The position numbers were made by a program, and so were the translations under genes. A stretch of 64,000 bases of DNA from Hysterangium stoloniferum (Eukaryota > Basidiomycota > Agaricomycetes > Hysterangiales > Hysterangiaceae). The stretch lies in contig WHVD01000006.1 in assembly GCA_015178975.1 (NCBI GenBank), positions 806,001-870,000 of the forward strand. Reading direction: 5' to 3'. The notes beneath the pieces are model-generated. The model ran no database searches. It was not told the origin of the DNA and worked only from the letters and a program-made list of their open reading frames with translations. Positions 35,089 to 45,939 of this stretch are shown here, piece by piece. Numbering within the stretch: the stretch's first letter is position 1; each line of letters begins with the position of its first letter.

Positions 35089-35911
35089 TGTTACGACTGG
35101 AATTCCCGCTGGACTCCAGGCACTAACTTATACGCACCCGCACCCTATACGCACCCATTGTCAGTTCACCGGAATTCCCACTGGACTCCGTACATCAGGC
35201 TTGTCTACATTCGACTTCGTTACATTGTGTTTCAGTCACTGGAATACTCACTAGACTCCATCCCTGTCTATGTCCATCCTCGTCCCACACGTCAGTCACT
35301 GGACCCCACTCGTAAAACCTGACATCCCTCTAACAGAGCCCCATTCCCATTTTAGTCAAATGACCTGTCACGATTTGGACTCCACTCCCACTCCATTTCC
35401 CGTTATGGTTTATGATTTGTCACGATTTGGACTCCGCTCCATTCTGTCCTGTTTCTAACACCAAATTTGGTGTTTACTATTCCCATTTCATGTTTTCTAG
35501 TTTTGTTTCATCATTACTGGATTTGGTATGTCATTCACTCCACGGTCTATTTAAACTGGCAGATGTTGTACATACAATCCAGTCAGAAAATTGGCTTAGA
35601 TTCCCCCCAGTAATCTAATACATTTTCTGCTCTAAACTCCTACTTGAATTACACCGCTCACACTAGTTGGAGCCCACAGGCTCTGGCACATCTATCTCTC
35701 TTACCTATCTCAACTCACAACCTCTCAACCCACAACCTCTGACCCAACAACCCCTCGACCCATGAACCCTGCCTGGACTCCCCAGGATTCCCGTCTGCCT
35801 GTCTGAAATTGGACAACACGATCTTGCGAGGGTGCAGCCTATAAGCTGAAGCCAAGTCCTCCTGGATATTCTGTGGGTTTCTCCGGAAACCCACCATGTA
35901 CATACCCTAAC
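35089..35911 (+). repeat. 3' LTR of element E
   Basis: 823 bp TGTTACGACTGG...CCCTAACA. It is preceded by the polypurine tract aaagggagggtac and followed by catac, which also precedes the 5' LTR. Confidence 0.93.
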
Positions 35912-36493
35912 ACATACAGTTCCAACCAGAGTTCCCACTGGGACCCACCCATCACATCTATCTGTACCCAACACGTCTATACCTATACCTGTCTGCACCT
36001 AACCCTCTGTGTCTCATGCACCAGTCCTCGGACTCTATTGGACCCCCTACACATCCAACCTGTCTGTATCCAACATTATCTCACAGACCAGTCACCAGAC
36101 TCCAACCGGACTCCCAGAACCCCTTTAACAGAGCACAGAACCCTGCTCCCATTATGGTCAAATGGTCTGTCATGTGTCTCATATACCAGTCGTCAGACTC
36201 CACTGGACTCTGAACTCCACCCTATATACACCCGACACTCTGTATCTCACAGACCAGTCACCAGACTCCCGGAACCCCTCTAACAGAACCCCATTCCCAT
36301 TATGGTCTAATGACCTGTCATGTTTCAGACCCTGCTCCCATTCTGTTCCGTCCCTAATACCTAGTTTGGTATTTACTTGTTTCATTTTATGTTTAACAGT
36401 TCTGCCTCTCATTAATACCAGATTTGGTATTATTACATTTCACAGTCTATATAAATCCCTTATATTCATGTACTTAGAATCCAGTTTCAATCT

Positions 36494-36782
36494 CAAACAA
36501 GTTACTCCCTCAAACAAGTTACTCCCTCAAACAAGTTACTCCCTCAAACAAGTTACTCCCTCAAACAAGTTACTCCCTCAAACAAGTTACTCCCTCAAAC
36601 AAGTTACTCCCTCAAACAAGTTACTCCCTCAAACAAGTTACTCCCTCAAACAAGTTACTCCCTCAAACAAGTTACTCCCTCAAACAAGTTACTCCCTCAA
36701 ACAAGTTACTCCTTCAAACAAGTTACTCCCTCAAACAAGTTACTCCCTCAAACAAGTTACTCCCTCAAACAAGTTACTCCCT
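36494..36782. repeat. Minisatellite, 17 x 17 bp
   Basis: Exactly 289 bp of caaacaagttactccct, with one unit carrying a single substitution near 36712. It occupies the same place in LTR C as the 25-unit array at 18696-19120, with a related but distinct unit of the same length. Confidence 0.95.
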
Positions 36783-37179
36783 CATCCTGATCCAGTCTCT
36801 AGTCCTCTTGTCTGTCTGCACACTCGATTCCCAGAACTCCCATGGGAACTCCAGAATCTGCATCTTTCTGTATGCATTCTGTCAGCTCGAAATATGGACA
36901 CCCGAATGAGTGTACGAGGGTGCAGCCCATAAGCTGAAGCCAAGTCCATTCCCAGCAGTACCATACCTTCTGGTAATTATTCTGATACCACACTCCCTTG
37001 TACTAATATCCCCGGAAACTCCCCAGATGAGTATTATAGTACAAAAGCTAATATACAGATAAGGGTCAAGATTTTCTGACTGTCCTTCTTCACTCGTATC
37101 ATGGTCCTTTTATGCTTTTCATTGTTTACCTATGACTATGTTATGATTTAATAATGAAATCATTCATGATGTCAAACTG

Positions 37180-37735
37180 AGGAACATTGCATTATTCAGC
37201 CTTGATGTGCATGTCAATGAGAGTAGTCAGCTTGCCATTACCATGACAGATATTATCTTTGCGATGAGATGGAAGGCTGGAATAGAAATGAGGCAAGGCT
37301 GTGTCATCCTAATCAACAAGTGTGGCCAAAGAATTAAACTGGACAATGTATTAGTGATCCACTAAGTGTCATTCATCTTGATATTGGGCAAAGTTAAGAT
37401 GAAGGTCTGTGATAAAAGAAATAATTATTCAGCCAATCATTGAGATTGTTTAGGGCAGGTTCAACCCAATTCATGGTGGGACCCCAAAGATACAATAAAG
37501 GGAAAATAACTTTGCTCTTATTGGTGGAGAATTTATCAAGTGTGTCATTGAAGTTGAGACTGCACTGCATAAAGAAGGCCCACAACTTTGAAGTATCTGT
37601 TCCATGGAAAACATTGGGTTCCTTGACCTTGGCATGCTGAATGGACTTCCCTTTATTGTTTTTGAGGAAAGTGGTGAATCATTCAAGTGCTGCTCTGAGT
37701 GTAAATTCAGGAGTCAACCAAGAGTCATGGGTAGA
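37180..37735 (-). mobile_element. Gag fragment of a gypsy element, last TE remnant
   Basis: The minus strand encodes gag-like sequence (AFFMQCSLNFND and neighbouring residues). Part is duplicated at 20691-20938. 36994-37180 resembles LTR G in reverse. This is the right edge of the transposon island. Broken. Confidence 0.65.
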
Positions 37736-38094
37736 GCTGCATTCTGGAGATTTACTGCCATGTGGGGAGCCATGTGAGGAACTATGATGTGAAAGAGCCT
37801 GATTGAAAACACTGTTCATCATTTGGTCATCTAGTCATTTTCTTTTTCAATCCCAGTATGGTTCTAGTCTTATCATCATTTTAATAATGGCCCGATTATT
37901 TATTTTCATTAGAAATAATAATTCTAATTTTATCCAAATTCATAGTCATATACAGAATTTATTGTGGACAAGTTCGAAGGGAAGTTGCTTCCGGATCTTA
38001 GGGACGTGGGAAGATTAGCTAAGACGTCCAACTGTTAAATTGGAGGCTCTTCTTGGTTGTACTAAGACACGTTGTAAATCTCCACTTAATATTC
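37736..38094. other. Spacer between transposon island and first host gene
   Basis: AT-rich, no gene. It should contain the promoter of the GRASP gene; no clear box was identified. Confidence 0.4.
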
Positions 38095-39406
38095 ATGGGA
38101 GCTGGACAATCTCAACCTAATGATCGCAAACCGTCGCGTGGTTTACATATACTGCGTGTAACTCCTTCCTCTCCCGCTTCGCAAACTGATTTAGAACCAT
38201 TTTTCGACTTTGTGGTCGGATTGGAAGGCAAGCCGTTCACATCTCATATCGACGCTTCGGAGTTAGAGAGGATTGTCGAATCTCATGAAAATATACGTCT
38301 CAATTTACTTGTATGGAGCTCAAAAACACAGCAAACTCGCCGTAAGCCTTGTATAATATACGCTTGAACTCTGAACTCACTGTGGTGAAGCTAGTGGTCA
38401 CTGTGACCCCTTCACGAATATGGTCGGAACAGGAAAATAATGCCCTTTCAACGAGTCAACCATCTCTTCTCGGATTAAGCATGCGATTATGTCAACCCGA
38501 CCTTGCCTTAGACAATGTTTGGCACGTCCTCGATGTTCTGGAAGGCAGCCCAGCAGAAAGTGCAGGATTGGTACCCTACGGTGATTGGATCGTGGGTTGG
38601 TCTGGAAGTGCTTTACATTCTGAAGGGGACTTCTATGATTTGGTCGAGGCAGTAAGCACTCGTTTTAATATTGTTCTTTTACTCCCTCGAATAACCGTCC
38701 TGCAGCACGTGGACAAACCCCTCCGTGTATACGTATACTCTTATGATTTCGAGTATGTACCCTCAAATCAGGTCACATATTATATTGACATGATGTCGGG
38801 CCTTCAGCACCCTGAGGGAAGTTGTATTGGTGCCAAATCGTCAGTGGGGAGGGGAGGGTCTTTTAGGCTGTGTATTTGGGCAAGTGCCTTTACCGATAAC
38901 ACTCATTTTTCTGATACCTCAAAAATGCAGATTTGGTCTCTTGCACCGCATACCACTCTCGGAGCCAGGTCAAAACTCTGAGGACCTTGTCTCCTCACAT
39001 ACATCATTGGACGAAGGGGATTACGAAGAACAGGCACTGTTTGTTCCTGCTGACACCCACATGGATTCTGCGTTTGGCACCGACGGTATGTCGCAACTTT
39101 CGTATGGTAGAAGGCTACCAGTTGACAGTTACAGAACGCTTTCCTTATCTACACCAGCATCACCATGAATCCCACGAAGATCTAACTTTAATCTTGGAGC
39201 GAGGATCCTCTCCCAGCGAAAACGGATTCGTCACTATTCCGGCAGTCAGTGGCACGCAATCACGTCGAAGAAACTCCTCTGCAACAGAAGAAAAACACTC
39301 TGGCAGCTCTAGACCATCAATACAGGACGGCTCAGACGGTGATGATGAAGACGATGATGGCGTCAGTGTGGAAGAGACTACAGGTAGCATTACTAGCGTC
39401 GATTAA
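38095..39406 (+). CDS. GRASP family Golgi reassembly-stacking protein
   Basis: Peripheral Golgi protein that tethers membranes and serves unconventional secretion in fungi. Five exons: 38095-38341, 38395-38752, 38808-38879, 38931-39085, 39135-39406, giving about 367 residues. It starts MGAGQS, an N-myristoylation-type start as in animal GRASPs. The two tandem PDZ-like GRASP domains are clear: domain 1 with GLHILRVTPSSPA, domain 2 with VLDVLEGSPAESAG, and the conserved NRQWGGEGLLGC followed by FGLLHRIPL. The tail is Ser/Asp/Glu-rich and low in complexity, as in the family. Intron 3 (38880-38930) appears to be a GC-AG intron. The 3' end faces the capping protein gene 40 bp away. Confidence 0.93.
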
Positions 39407-39446
39407 TCTTCCTATTTCGGATATACCCAATATACGCGCTTTAGTC

Positions 39447-40702
39447 TCAAGCGCTGAAGACACCTTTGCTTGCAGCCAGCTCTGCTCCCAATTTGTAACC
39501 AAGTACCTGGAATACTTAATGAGCTACCCATGACAATAAACGTATTTTTTACTTACTTTGTCCCAATCTATCTTATGTCGTGTTAAGGGCAATGCTCGCC
39601 GTAAACCTTTGAAAGTCCTCTCCCCCATTTCGTAATAGCTGTCGAACAAGGCCGTTTGATGCTCTGTTTCTCGGGTTTCGATGAGTGCGAGGATTTTCGA
39701 TGCTGATGCGGCATTGGGAGACGATATGATTGCAGGAGTGAGTTCGAATGTAGGTGTGTGTGTGGTAGAAAGCTGGACCTGGAGAGAATGCATTAAAATA
39801 TGACTTCAACGATTAAGTAACTGTATTTATTTACATTCCCTTGCTCAAAATAGTGGACGTTGATTAAAACTTTCCCGCGTAATTTGGCTTCGTCAATGTC
39901 AACGATGTACTCCGATCGCCATCGTCCAGACCTAAAATTAATCAAATAAATAGGTAGTGTAAAAGAAAGTATAATGAGTCAATACCAGTAATTATGTGGG
40001 TTATACTTATTGGCGACGATTTGAATGATATATTTAGAAGCGGAAATGGCGTGTACTGCTGCGACACCCCCAGCAAAATGGTCCGAGACGTAAGTAGTAG
40101 TTGCTGATTCTAAAGCAGCACTGAAAAGGTATATCACGTCGTATTATGATAATTCACGTAGATGAAAACATACCGGAATGGTTCTGCCTCTTCATCTGGT
40201 TGGTAATCCTGCACATCCGCGGCTTCCTACGACAGAATGAGCACCGTCATCGGAGTCGGACAAAAGACATTCTCTTAATCTGCTACTCACAAGCGTCAGA
40301 TGGTCAAATATGAACGTGGTCTTCGACCGAGGGTCACGGAATCTCTCTTGCTCGCCATCCACACGCGCAGCCTCGCTAATAATTACCTGTGGCACTGAGC
40401 ATTATAACACGATTTATCATCATAGGATGAAAACGAACTTGATGTTCTTGATTCAACACATCTACGGTTACAAATTGCTCGATGTTATACTGTCGCAACG
40501 CTGGCTGAATGCCGCGTTGGAGTGACTCGTCGTCCGAAATGATGTTGCGGACATCTGTCGGATTTGACTCTCTCAATCCAGAGAAAACCAAATGAGCTTC
40601 AAATTACATACCATTTAAGACATCATTTATTTCACCAGGAGGACTCTGTAGGATGAAACTTGCAGCGGAGGCCATTCGGTCGTCCTGATCGACCTGGTCC
40701 AT
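39447..40702 (-). CDS. F-actin-capping protein subunit alpha
   Basis: CapZ/Cap1 alpha; with the beta subunit it caps barbed ends of actin filaments. Eight exons on the minus strand: 40612-40702, 40439-40554, 40291-40386, 40174-40226, 39986-40120, 39835-39931, 39557-39778, 39447-39506, giving 289 residues, the usual size. Family signatures: SFILQSPPGEINDVLND near the start, FDHLTL, NPHNYWSGRWRSEY, VHYFEQGNVQL, and near the end ALPLTRHKIDWDK followed by LGYKLGAELAA. The start at 40702 gives MDQVDQDDR, in line with the family. All eight exons join in frame. It is convergent with the GRASP gene. Confidence 0.95.
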
Positions 40703-40888
40703 TAGGAATGCGGGATTACCTAAGCTTCAAGGTCAGAAGTCTAAGTAGTCGACGACAGCCCGCAATCATTACTGGTAAGTACAATCCACTAAGATGATAC
40801 TAATTTAGGGTCCGAAACTCTTCTAGGATCACTCATTGGTATTATATATGTATGACTTTATATATTGGTACTTTCATGATGTCCTAGC

Positions 40889-43154
40889 TCAAGTCACGCC
40901 AATAATCTCCTCAACAATAGTTTTAAACGTCTTTTTGGGATCGAAATTTTCACGGACCCCCGCAAACCTCTTCAAGCTCTGAATAGTACTTTATATTAAT
41001 CGGATACTAAATAAAACCCACATACATCTTCATCGAGATTTTTGACTGAACGAGCAAAAACCTCTTTAGTATTTTTTGTCCAATGTGGTCTCGCGGGGAA
41101 TTCGTCAATAATGGTTTTGGCGAGATCGTCATTTAAGTGCATATCAGACGAGCTACATCAGAAAACAACTATCTTAGGAATATACGCACAGAATTCCTCA
41201 TTATAGCGCTGAAGGTCCCCTCTGGTGGGGAGAAAACTCGGAAAATCGAACATGATACCTCCCCTAGAATTAAATAAACCTTCGATTACACCACTTCCAC
41301 ATATGTAGATCCCCACCTTCGACCAATCAGCAGTAACGTTCCTGACTCGTTCCGTCGTCTGTCCCAAAAAACTGTCAAATACTTTCCCGAATTTAATGTT
41401 GATTCCACTACGGTAGGTACTCGTAACAGGCTTGCCCTTCACGGCCGCTTCATCAAAAATTTCTCTAATGCGCTGTAAAAGTAAACTGGCTTGTGTTATA
41501 GGGACTGCAAGCACAAGGGTTTTTCCGTGGAGGCTACCATAAAATGGCCATTTATACCGATACGGAATGTAGTAGAAAAGTACCTACTCGTAATCCCATT
41601 CCGGCTGTTGTTCCGGATATATACCCCCAATATGCCCAACCATAGACGGGCCAAGCAAGCAACGGCCTGTTAGTGATTTTGTCTGGGACCAACGATTATT
41701 TCTGGCTCGATGTCACTGCGATGATTGCAACGCACCATGAAAGTTGGGTGTATATCACAGATCATAGAAAATCTGTAAGTGCCAATCTCCCTTCTAAAGG
41801 AGTGACACTAAACGTAGACTTATGATATCGTCAAAATAATTTTCGCCTAGTCTATAAATAGTGGCTATATCATACCTGGAAGGCAGCCTCCTTTGTCTGG
41901 ACAGGTACAAGATCGTAGGTCCTGAGATGGAATTTGCGAAGGCCTGGCACTACTATACAATTTTCAGTTGATCCTCTGCGCCTATGAGAGCAGATACAAA
42001 CCAAATAGTTGGCGGTCACGTAACGTAATATCTAGTCGTTGAGATCTTTATCTTCATCAAGGTTATTTCTGAGTTAACCTTGTAATAAAAGCACAAAGGA
42101 ACGGAGGGGTCACATTGTTCGGTTGGCATAGAGCTTGGATTTGCGATCACCGCAAACCTTACACGGGTCATTATGCCTAGAAGACCAAGAGACATGGTTG
42201 CAGCAAGCCATGTATCTAACGTATCTTTCTCGATATGTACGAGCTCCCCTGTTACGTGTCCGGTAAAATAATATATCATAATCGTCAACATTTTAGAAAC
42301 GGACCTTTGCCGTCCACGATTGTCCATCGCGAGTGCCGCCGAAGAGTCTTGAGAGTCTTCACGTAACGAAGATCGATGCGCTCCCCTCGCAATTGCGCCA
42401 GCTATTGGGGAGAGGTACTTATTAGAAACTCGCAAATGGAAATGAAGTGAATTAAGAGAATTTGAAAGAGGGTTGTCCGATCCAATTGACGAGAGTGTAA
42501 CCCATCGAGGCGCCGCTAACTGCAACCAGGCCGCTCTATAATTAATTCAGTTATTAGATTAATAAACATATTATAACGACTCACAATTGCATGAATGTCA
42601 TGCCTTCATAATCGTCAATACAGAATGCTGAATCGAATCAAGACTACCGAAAGCTCGCCTGCTTCAACATCTACACTTCCGCTTCCATTTTGAAGAACCA
42701 TACCATTAACTTCATCAGTACGAACAATAACGGTCCCCGGATGGTCCGAGCACATCGTATCGTACCTACCATTCGCAGTTGGATTTCTTGTGCAGAGCTT
42801 GCGAAGAATTCAACATACCAAAATATGTCCAGCCTTTACGCCATAAATGTAAATTGTCAATAAAATATAAACTAAAAATGTACTCCATTGGCTTTAACGT
42901 GCCTCCCTTCCGTGGCTGCATTCTTCATCAGCTGAACTATTTCGTCGTCAGTAGTAGGATGGAATACATTGGCCACTGCATCATAAGTGTATTTCCTTCA
43001 AATAAATTCATACAATGATAGATGCGGGATAGGCTATTTACCGGGGGTATGATAATTTACTATTTGGAGGTTGCGAAGGTTGGCGACTGAGGACGGGATT
43101 AATTAAGACATAAATAGTGAAATACCTGAAACCAACGTTGTGGCCAATAATCAT
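40889..43154 (-). CDS. Sugar-lactone oxidase-like FAD protein (possibly decaying)
   Basis: Resembles the L-gulonolactone/D-arabinono-1,4-lactone oxidase group. An FAD-binding part lies near the start (ANVFHPTTDDEIVQLM, then TVIVRTDEVNG and SGSVDVEAG), the second FAD lobe near 42200 (LAATMSLGLLGIMTRVRF), and the C-terminal ARPHWTKN motif near 41080 matches the HWxK motif of the family. It ends NFDPKKTF...GVT with TGA at 40889-40891. The flavin loop usually written GxxxxGTHG reads AGAIARGAH here, and near 42650 the frame changes within a stretch too short for a normal intron, so this may be a diverged or failing gene. The start codon is uncertain; 43154 is the best guess. Many short introns. 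Confidence 0.6.
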
Positions 43155-43397
43155 GATTATTTGTCCAACTCCAGTCCACCCAATCAAATCATTAATTAGA
43201 TGACCTGCTCTCATCCTTACAAGTCTTCTTGAGATGCTTGGGAGAAGAAATCCGGTCCCATACAGATTGGATATCTAAATCGAATAGTCACATTACTTCT
43301 CCCTGTTGTGATTATCGTTTTTCGTGGTAGCCCATGAGGACGCGAAATGTCACAGCTACCAAATGATGTCACTGCCCCCTAGGTTACATAACACTGC

Positions 43398-43966
43398 GCA
43401 CGTGACTAATTATTATTTTTTTTTTTTGATATATTTGTATCCCGCTTCAAGCAACAATGGCTAACTGCGGCTAGGGGGTGAAAAGGCCCCCAGAGAAACT
43501 ATGCTACGGTGGTACGAAGTTCCGAGTGAGCTACGTGTGCGGAAGGGATTTTAGTAAGCAAAGGGGGGGCATGTTGATATATACATGGTATAGAGCTGAG
43601 GCCTTGAGGCCTTGGGCCGAAGCCCCAAGAAAAGCCCGAGATCCTGCTAGCAGGCGTCGACAAGGGCTGCAGGCACACCGAAGTCTTGCATTGCTAGTGC
43701 ATAGGTGAATGCTGGAGTCGGAGGTGGGTAGGAAGGGTAGACCGCTGCCAGGCAACAGTCATGGTTGGTAGGTGCCAGTGACGTTCCGCAGACGACACTG
43801 GTGCGCGGCTGAAGGCTGCCGACTTTGACAGAGCAGTGAATTCAGAGGTCCCCAAACCTGTTCACTGTCATCCGCCTCTCCGCCCCTCACCACGAGCACT
43901 GGGGGCCCCAACCCCAGAGGCAGGTGGTGGTCACGGAACAAGAGAGCCTTGGCACGTGACTAATTA
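43398..43966 (-). mobile_element. SINE-like retroposon with 15-bp target duplications
   Basis: The 15-mer gcacgtgactaatta occurs at 43398-43412 and again at 43952-43966. Between them lies a 539-bp insert that is GC-rich, unlike its surroundings, and ends on the minus strand in a run of 12 A (plus-strand T at 43416-43427). Long target duplications plus a poly-A tail are the marks of LINE-driven retroposition. No protein is encoded. I could not place convincing RNA polymerase III boxes, so it is either a SINE or a retroposed RNA. Confidence 0.8.
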
Positions 43967-44104
43967 GCCACAGGTGTCAACACGTCGAGATTTCCTCAAC
44001 GTTTCTTTGCTCGAAATAAATTCTCATAGATATAAATTAGCTAGTCTACACTGATTATTGTCTCTCCTTCGACTGGAAGGCACGTATACCCCGCATAAAA
44101 CAAA

Positions 44105-45939
44105 ATGCCTCCTCCACGCCCACTTCACCCCCTTCTGGTCACTGCCCTATTCCCCATTGGATCGTGGCTCATCGTTCGACCTCTAATGACGCCGCTCGCG
44201 CTTGGTGCTCTCAGTGCTTCTCTAGGTTTTTCAATTTTGGCGTTTGTTGCGACCATTTTTCTTGTTCCCGCCTTGGGGCATAAATTTGTTGGAGTAGGAC
44301 TTAAGGGGCGGGATTTATTGAAGATCGGCGGAGGGGATATGTGAGTTCGCATACAGACGATGGTTATGGTTAACGATAGGTTAAATTTACACTTGCGGCA
44401 GCCCGGAAAGCATGGGTCTCATCTGCGCGTCGGTGTATATTCTATTACTGATCCTTTTTATCCCTTTCCCATTTTCACCCTTCCTCATGAATGGGCATCG
44501 AGAGGGACTGACTGGTCTAGATTTCCCGCTCGCTCAGGTGCCAAAGAATATCTCCAATATATAATTACTGTCCTGATTCTTCACAGTTGTCAGTATACCT
44601 CTCAGCTATCCTTTCTCTCCTCATGGCAACTCTCCTGGGTTTCATTGATGACCTCTTTGATGTCCGTTGGCGCCACAAACTGCCTATACCTCTAGTGGCT
44701 TCTATCCCGTTGCTTCTAGTCTATTATGCCGAAGGGGGGAACACACATATTGTTGTCCCTAAGCCGTTTAGAGAACTTCTAGGTCCTATAATTAATCTGG
44801 GTCAGTTCAGACAATGAATTCTACCCGCCCATTCGTCAGTCTAACACTGATGATACAGGTCCTCTCTATTACGTATACATGTCACTCTTTTCAACCTTCT
44901 CCACGAATAGCATCAATATTTTAGCAGGACTGAATGCGCTCGAGGTCTCTCAAACACTCATAATCGCCCTCTCTGTGTGTCTTAATGATGTACTATATTT
45001 GCCTTGGGAAAGGGAAACCACCTTGGAAATTCCCTTTCCGACATTTTTGAGTGGTAAATCTGACGCCTCTGCCTTATCGTATATTAAATTAAACGGTGTT
45101 TCACCAGATGTCGTTGGAGAAAAGTGGACATGGACAATCGGTGGCGTTTATGGTGCTGGGCTTGCACATGGGAGCAAGGAGCTGGTTGAGAGGCATTTAT
45201 TGAGTCTGTATTTTATGCTACCGCTTATTGGCGTCTGTTTGGGATTTATGTATCATAACTGGTCAGTATATGATGCTCATTGGACCTTTATTATTGAGTT
45301 ACTTCCTACTCACCTATATCCTCTTCAGGTATCCTGCACGTGCATTCCCCGGGGACACGTTTTGTTATTTTAGCGGCATGGCTTTCGCCGTCGTCGGTAT
45401 TCAGGGGCATTTCTCCAAAACTCTCCTACTATTTTTCATACCGCAAATATTCAATTTCATTCTGAGTTGTCCGCAGTTGTTTGGCCTAGTTCCGTGTCCT
45501 AGACATCGACTGCCACGGTGAGTTGGGTTATATGTCTTATGTCTCTTGTGTATCTAATAGAATTGGTTGATCCAGTCTCAACGCCTCTACATCCTGCTTG
45601 ATGCCTTCTTTCACGGATTTCCCCCATCCTCCATCGGGTTTGACAACCTTGATACTGAAAATATTCTCATTATTGCGCTTAACGCGTTTAATAACTCATC
45701 CGAAGACCGGGGTAATCCTGTCGGCGACGAATTTAACGATTCTGAACGTGATCCTTATTAATGTCGGCGACTTGAGTGAGAGAACGCTAGTCATAATTAT
45801 GATGGGGATTCAGGTGAGTCCAGTATTGAGATTTTCTTCGCATTGGTTAACATCGAGGCTGCAGACGGGGTGTAGTTTGGCTGCCTTTGGGGTGAGATAC
45901 GGACTTGCAGGATTGGTGTATGATGGTGATAGGCGATGA
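44105..45939 (+). CDS. ALG7: UDP-GlcNAc:dolichyl-phosphate GlcNAc-1-P transferase
   Basis: First, tunicamycin-sensitive step of N-glycan assembly, in the ER membrane. Seven exons: 44105-44340, 44402-44537, 44587-44800, 44859-45261, 45329-45517, 45576-45813, 45865-45939; 496 residues. Markers in order: [43 protein letters not shown], with the conserved Asp pair; [10 protein letters not shown]; the [17 protein letters not shown] loop; [18 protein letters not shown]; and [10 protein letters not shown]. It has about ten hydrophobic segments. Slightly longer than yeast Alg7, mainly through a loop after DVLYLPW. Joins at all six introns keep the frame. Confidence 0.96.

Larger units (their letters stand above)
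24451..35911 (+). mobile_element. Element E: full-span chromovirus with nested insertions
   Basis: LTR to LTR, + strand, 5-bp target duplication catac. The 5' LTR is 24451-25826 (interrupted by a MITE) and the primer-binding site 25829-25839. Gag is 25862-28130 with a CCHC knuckle near 27985, split by a Tc1 element. Then come protease with DSGS (about 28275), RT (29720-30450), RNase H (30930-31400), integrase (31570-32680) and chromodomain (32840-33010). The antisense gene zone is 33210-34880, a polypurine tract lies just before 35089, and the 3' LTR is 35089-35911. Two LTR D copies and one LTR F copy also lie inside it. The LTRs differ at many sites, mostly CpG transitions, so the insertion is old. 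Broken in many places. Confidence 0.92.
24202..36990 (+). repeat. LTR family C, copy 2, split by element E
   Basis: The left part (24202-24450) and right part (35917 to about 36990) form one LTR interrupted by element E, with catac duplicated at the junctions. The right part has a TATATAA box near 36448, the 17-unit minisatellite and the ataagctgaagccaagtcc module. The 3' end is placed only approximately. Confidence 0.7.

Noticed and set aside
43478-43941. Short protein genes inside the SINE-like insert
   Set aside because: Frames of 60-76 residues on both strands in a GC-rich non-coding insert; no domain seen.
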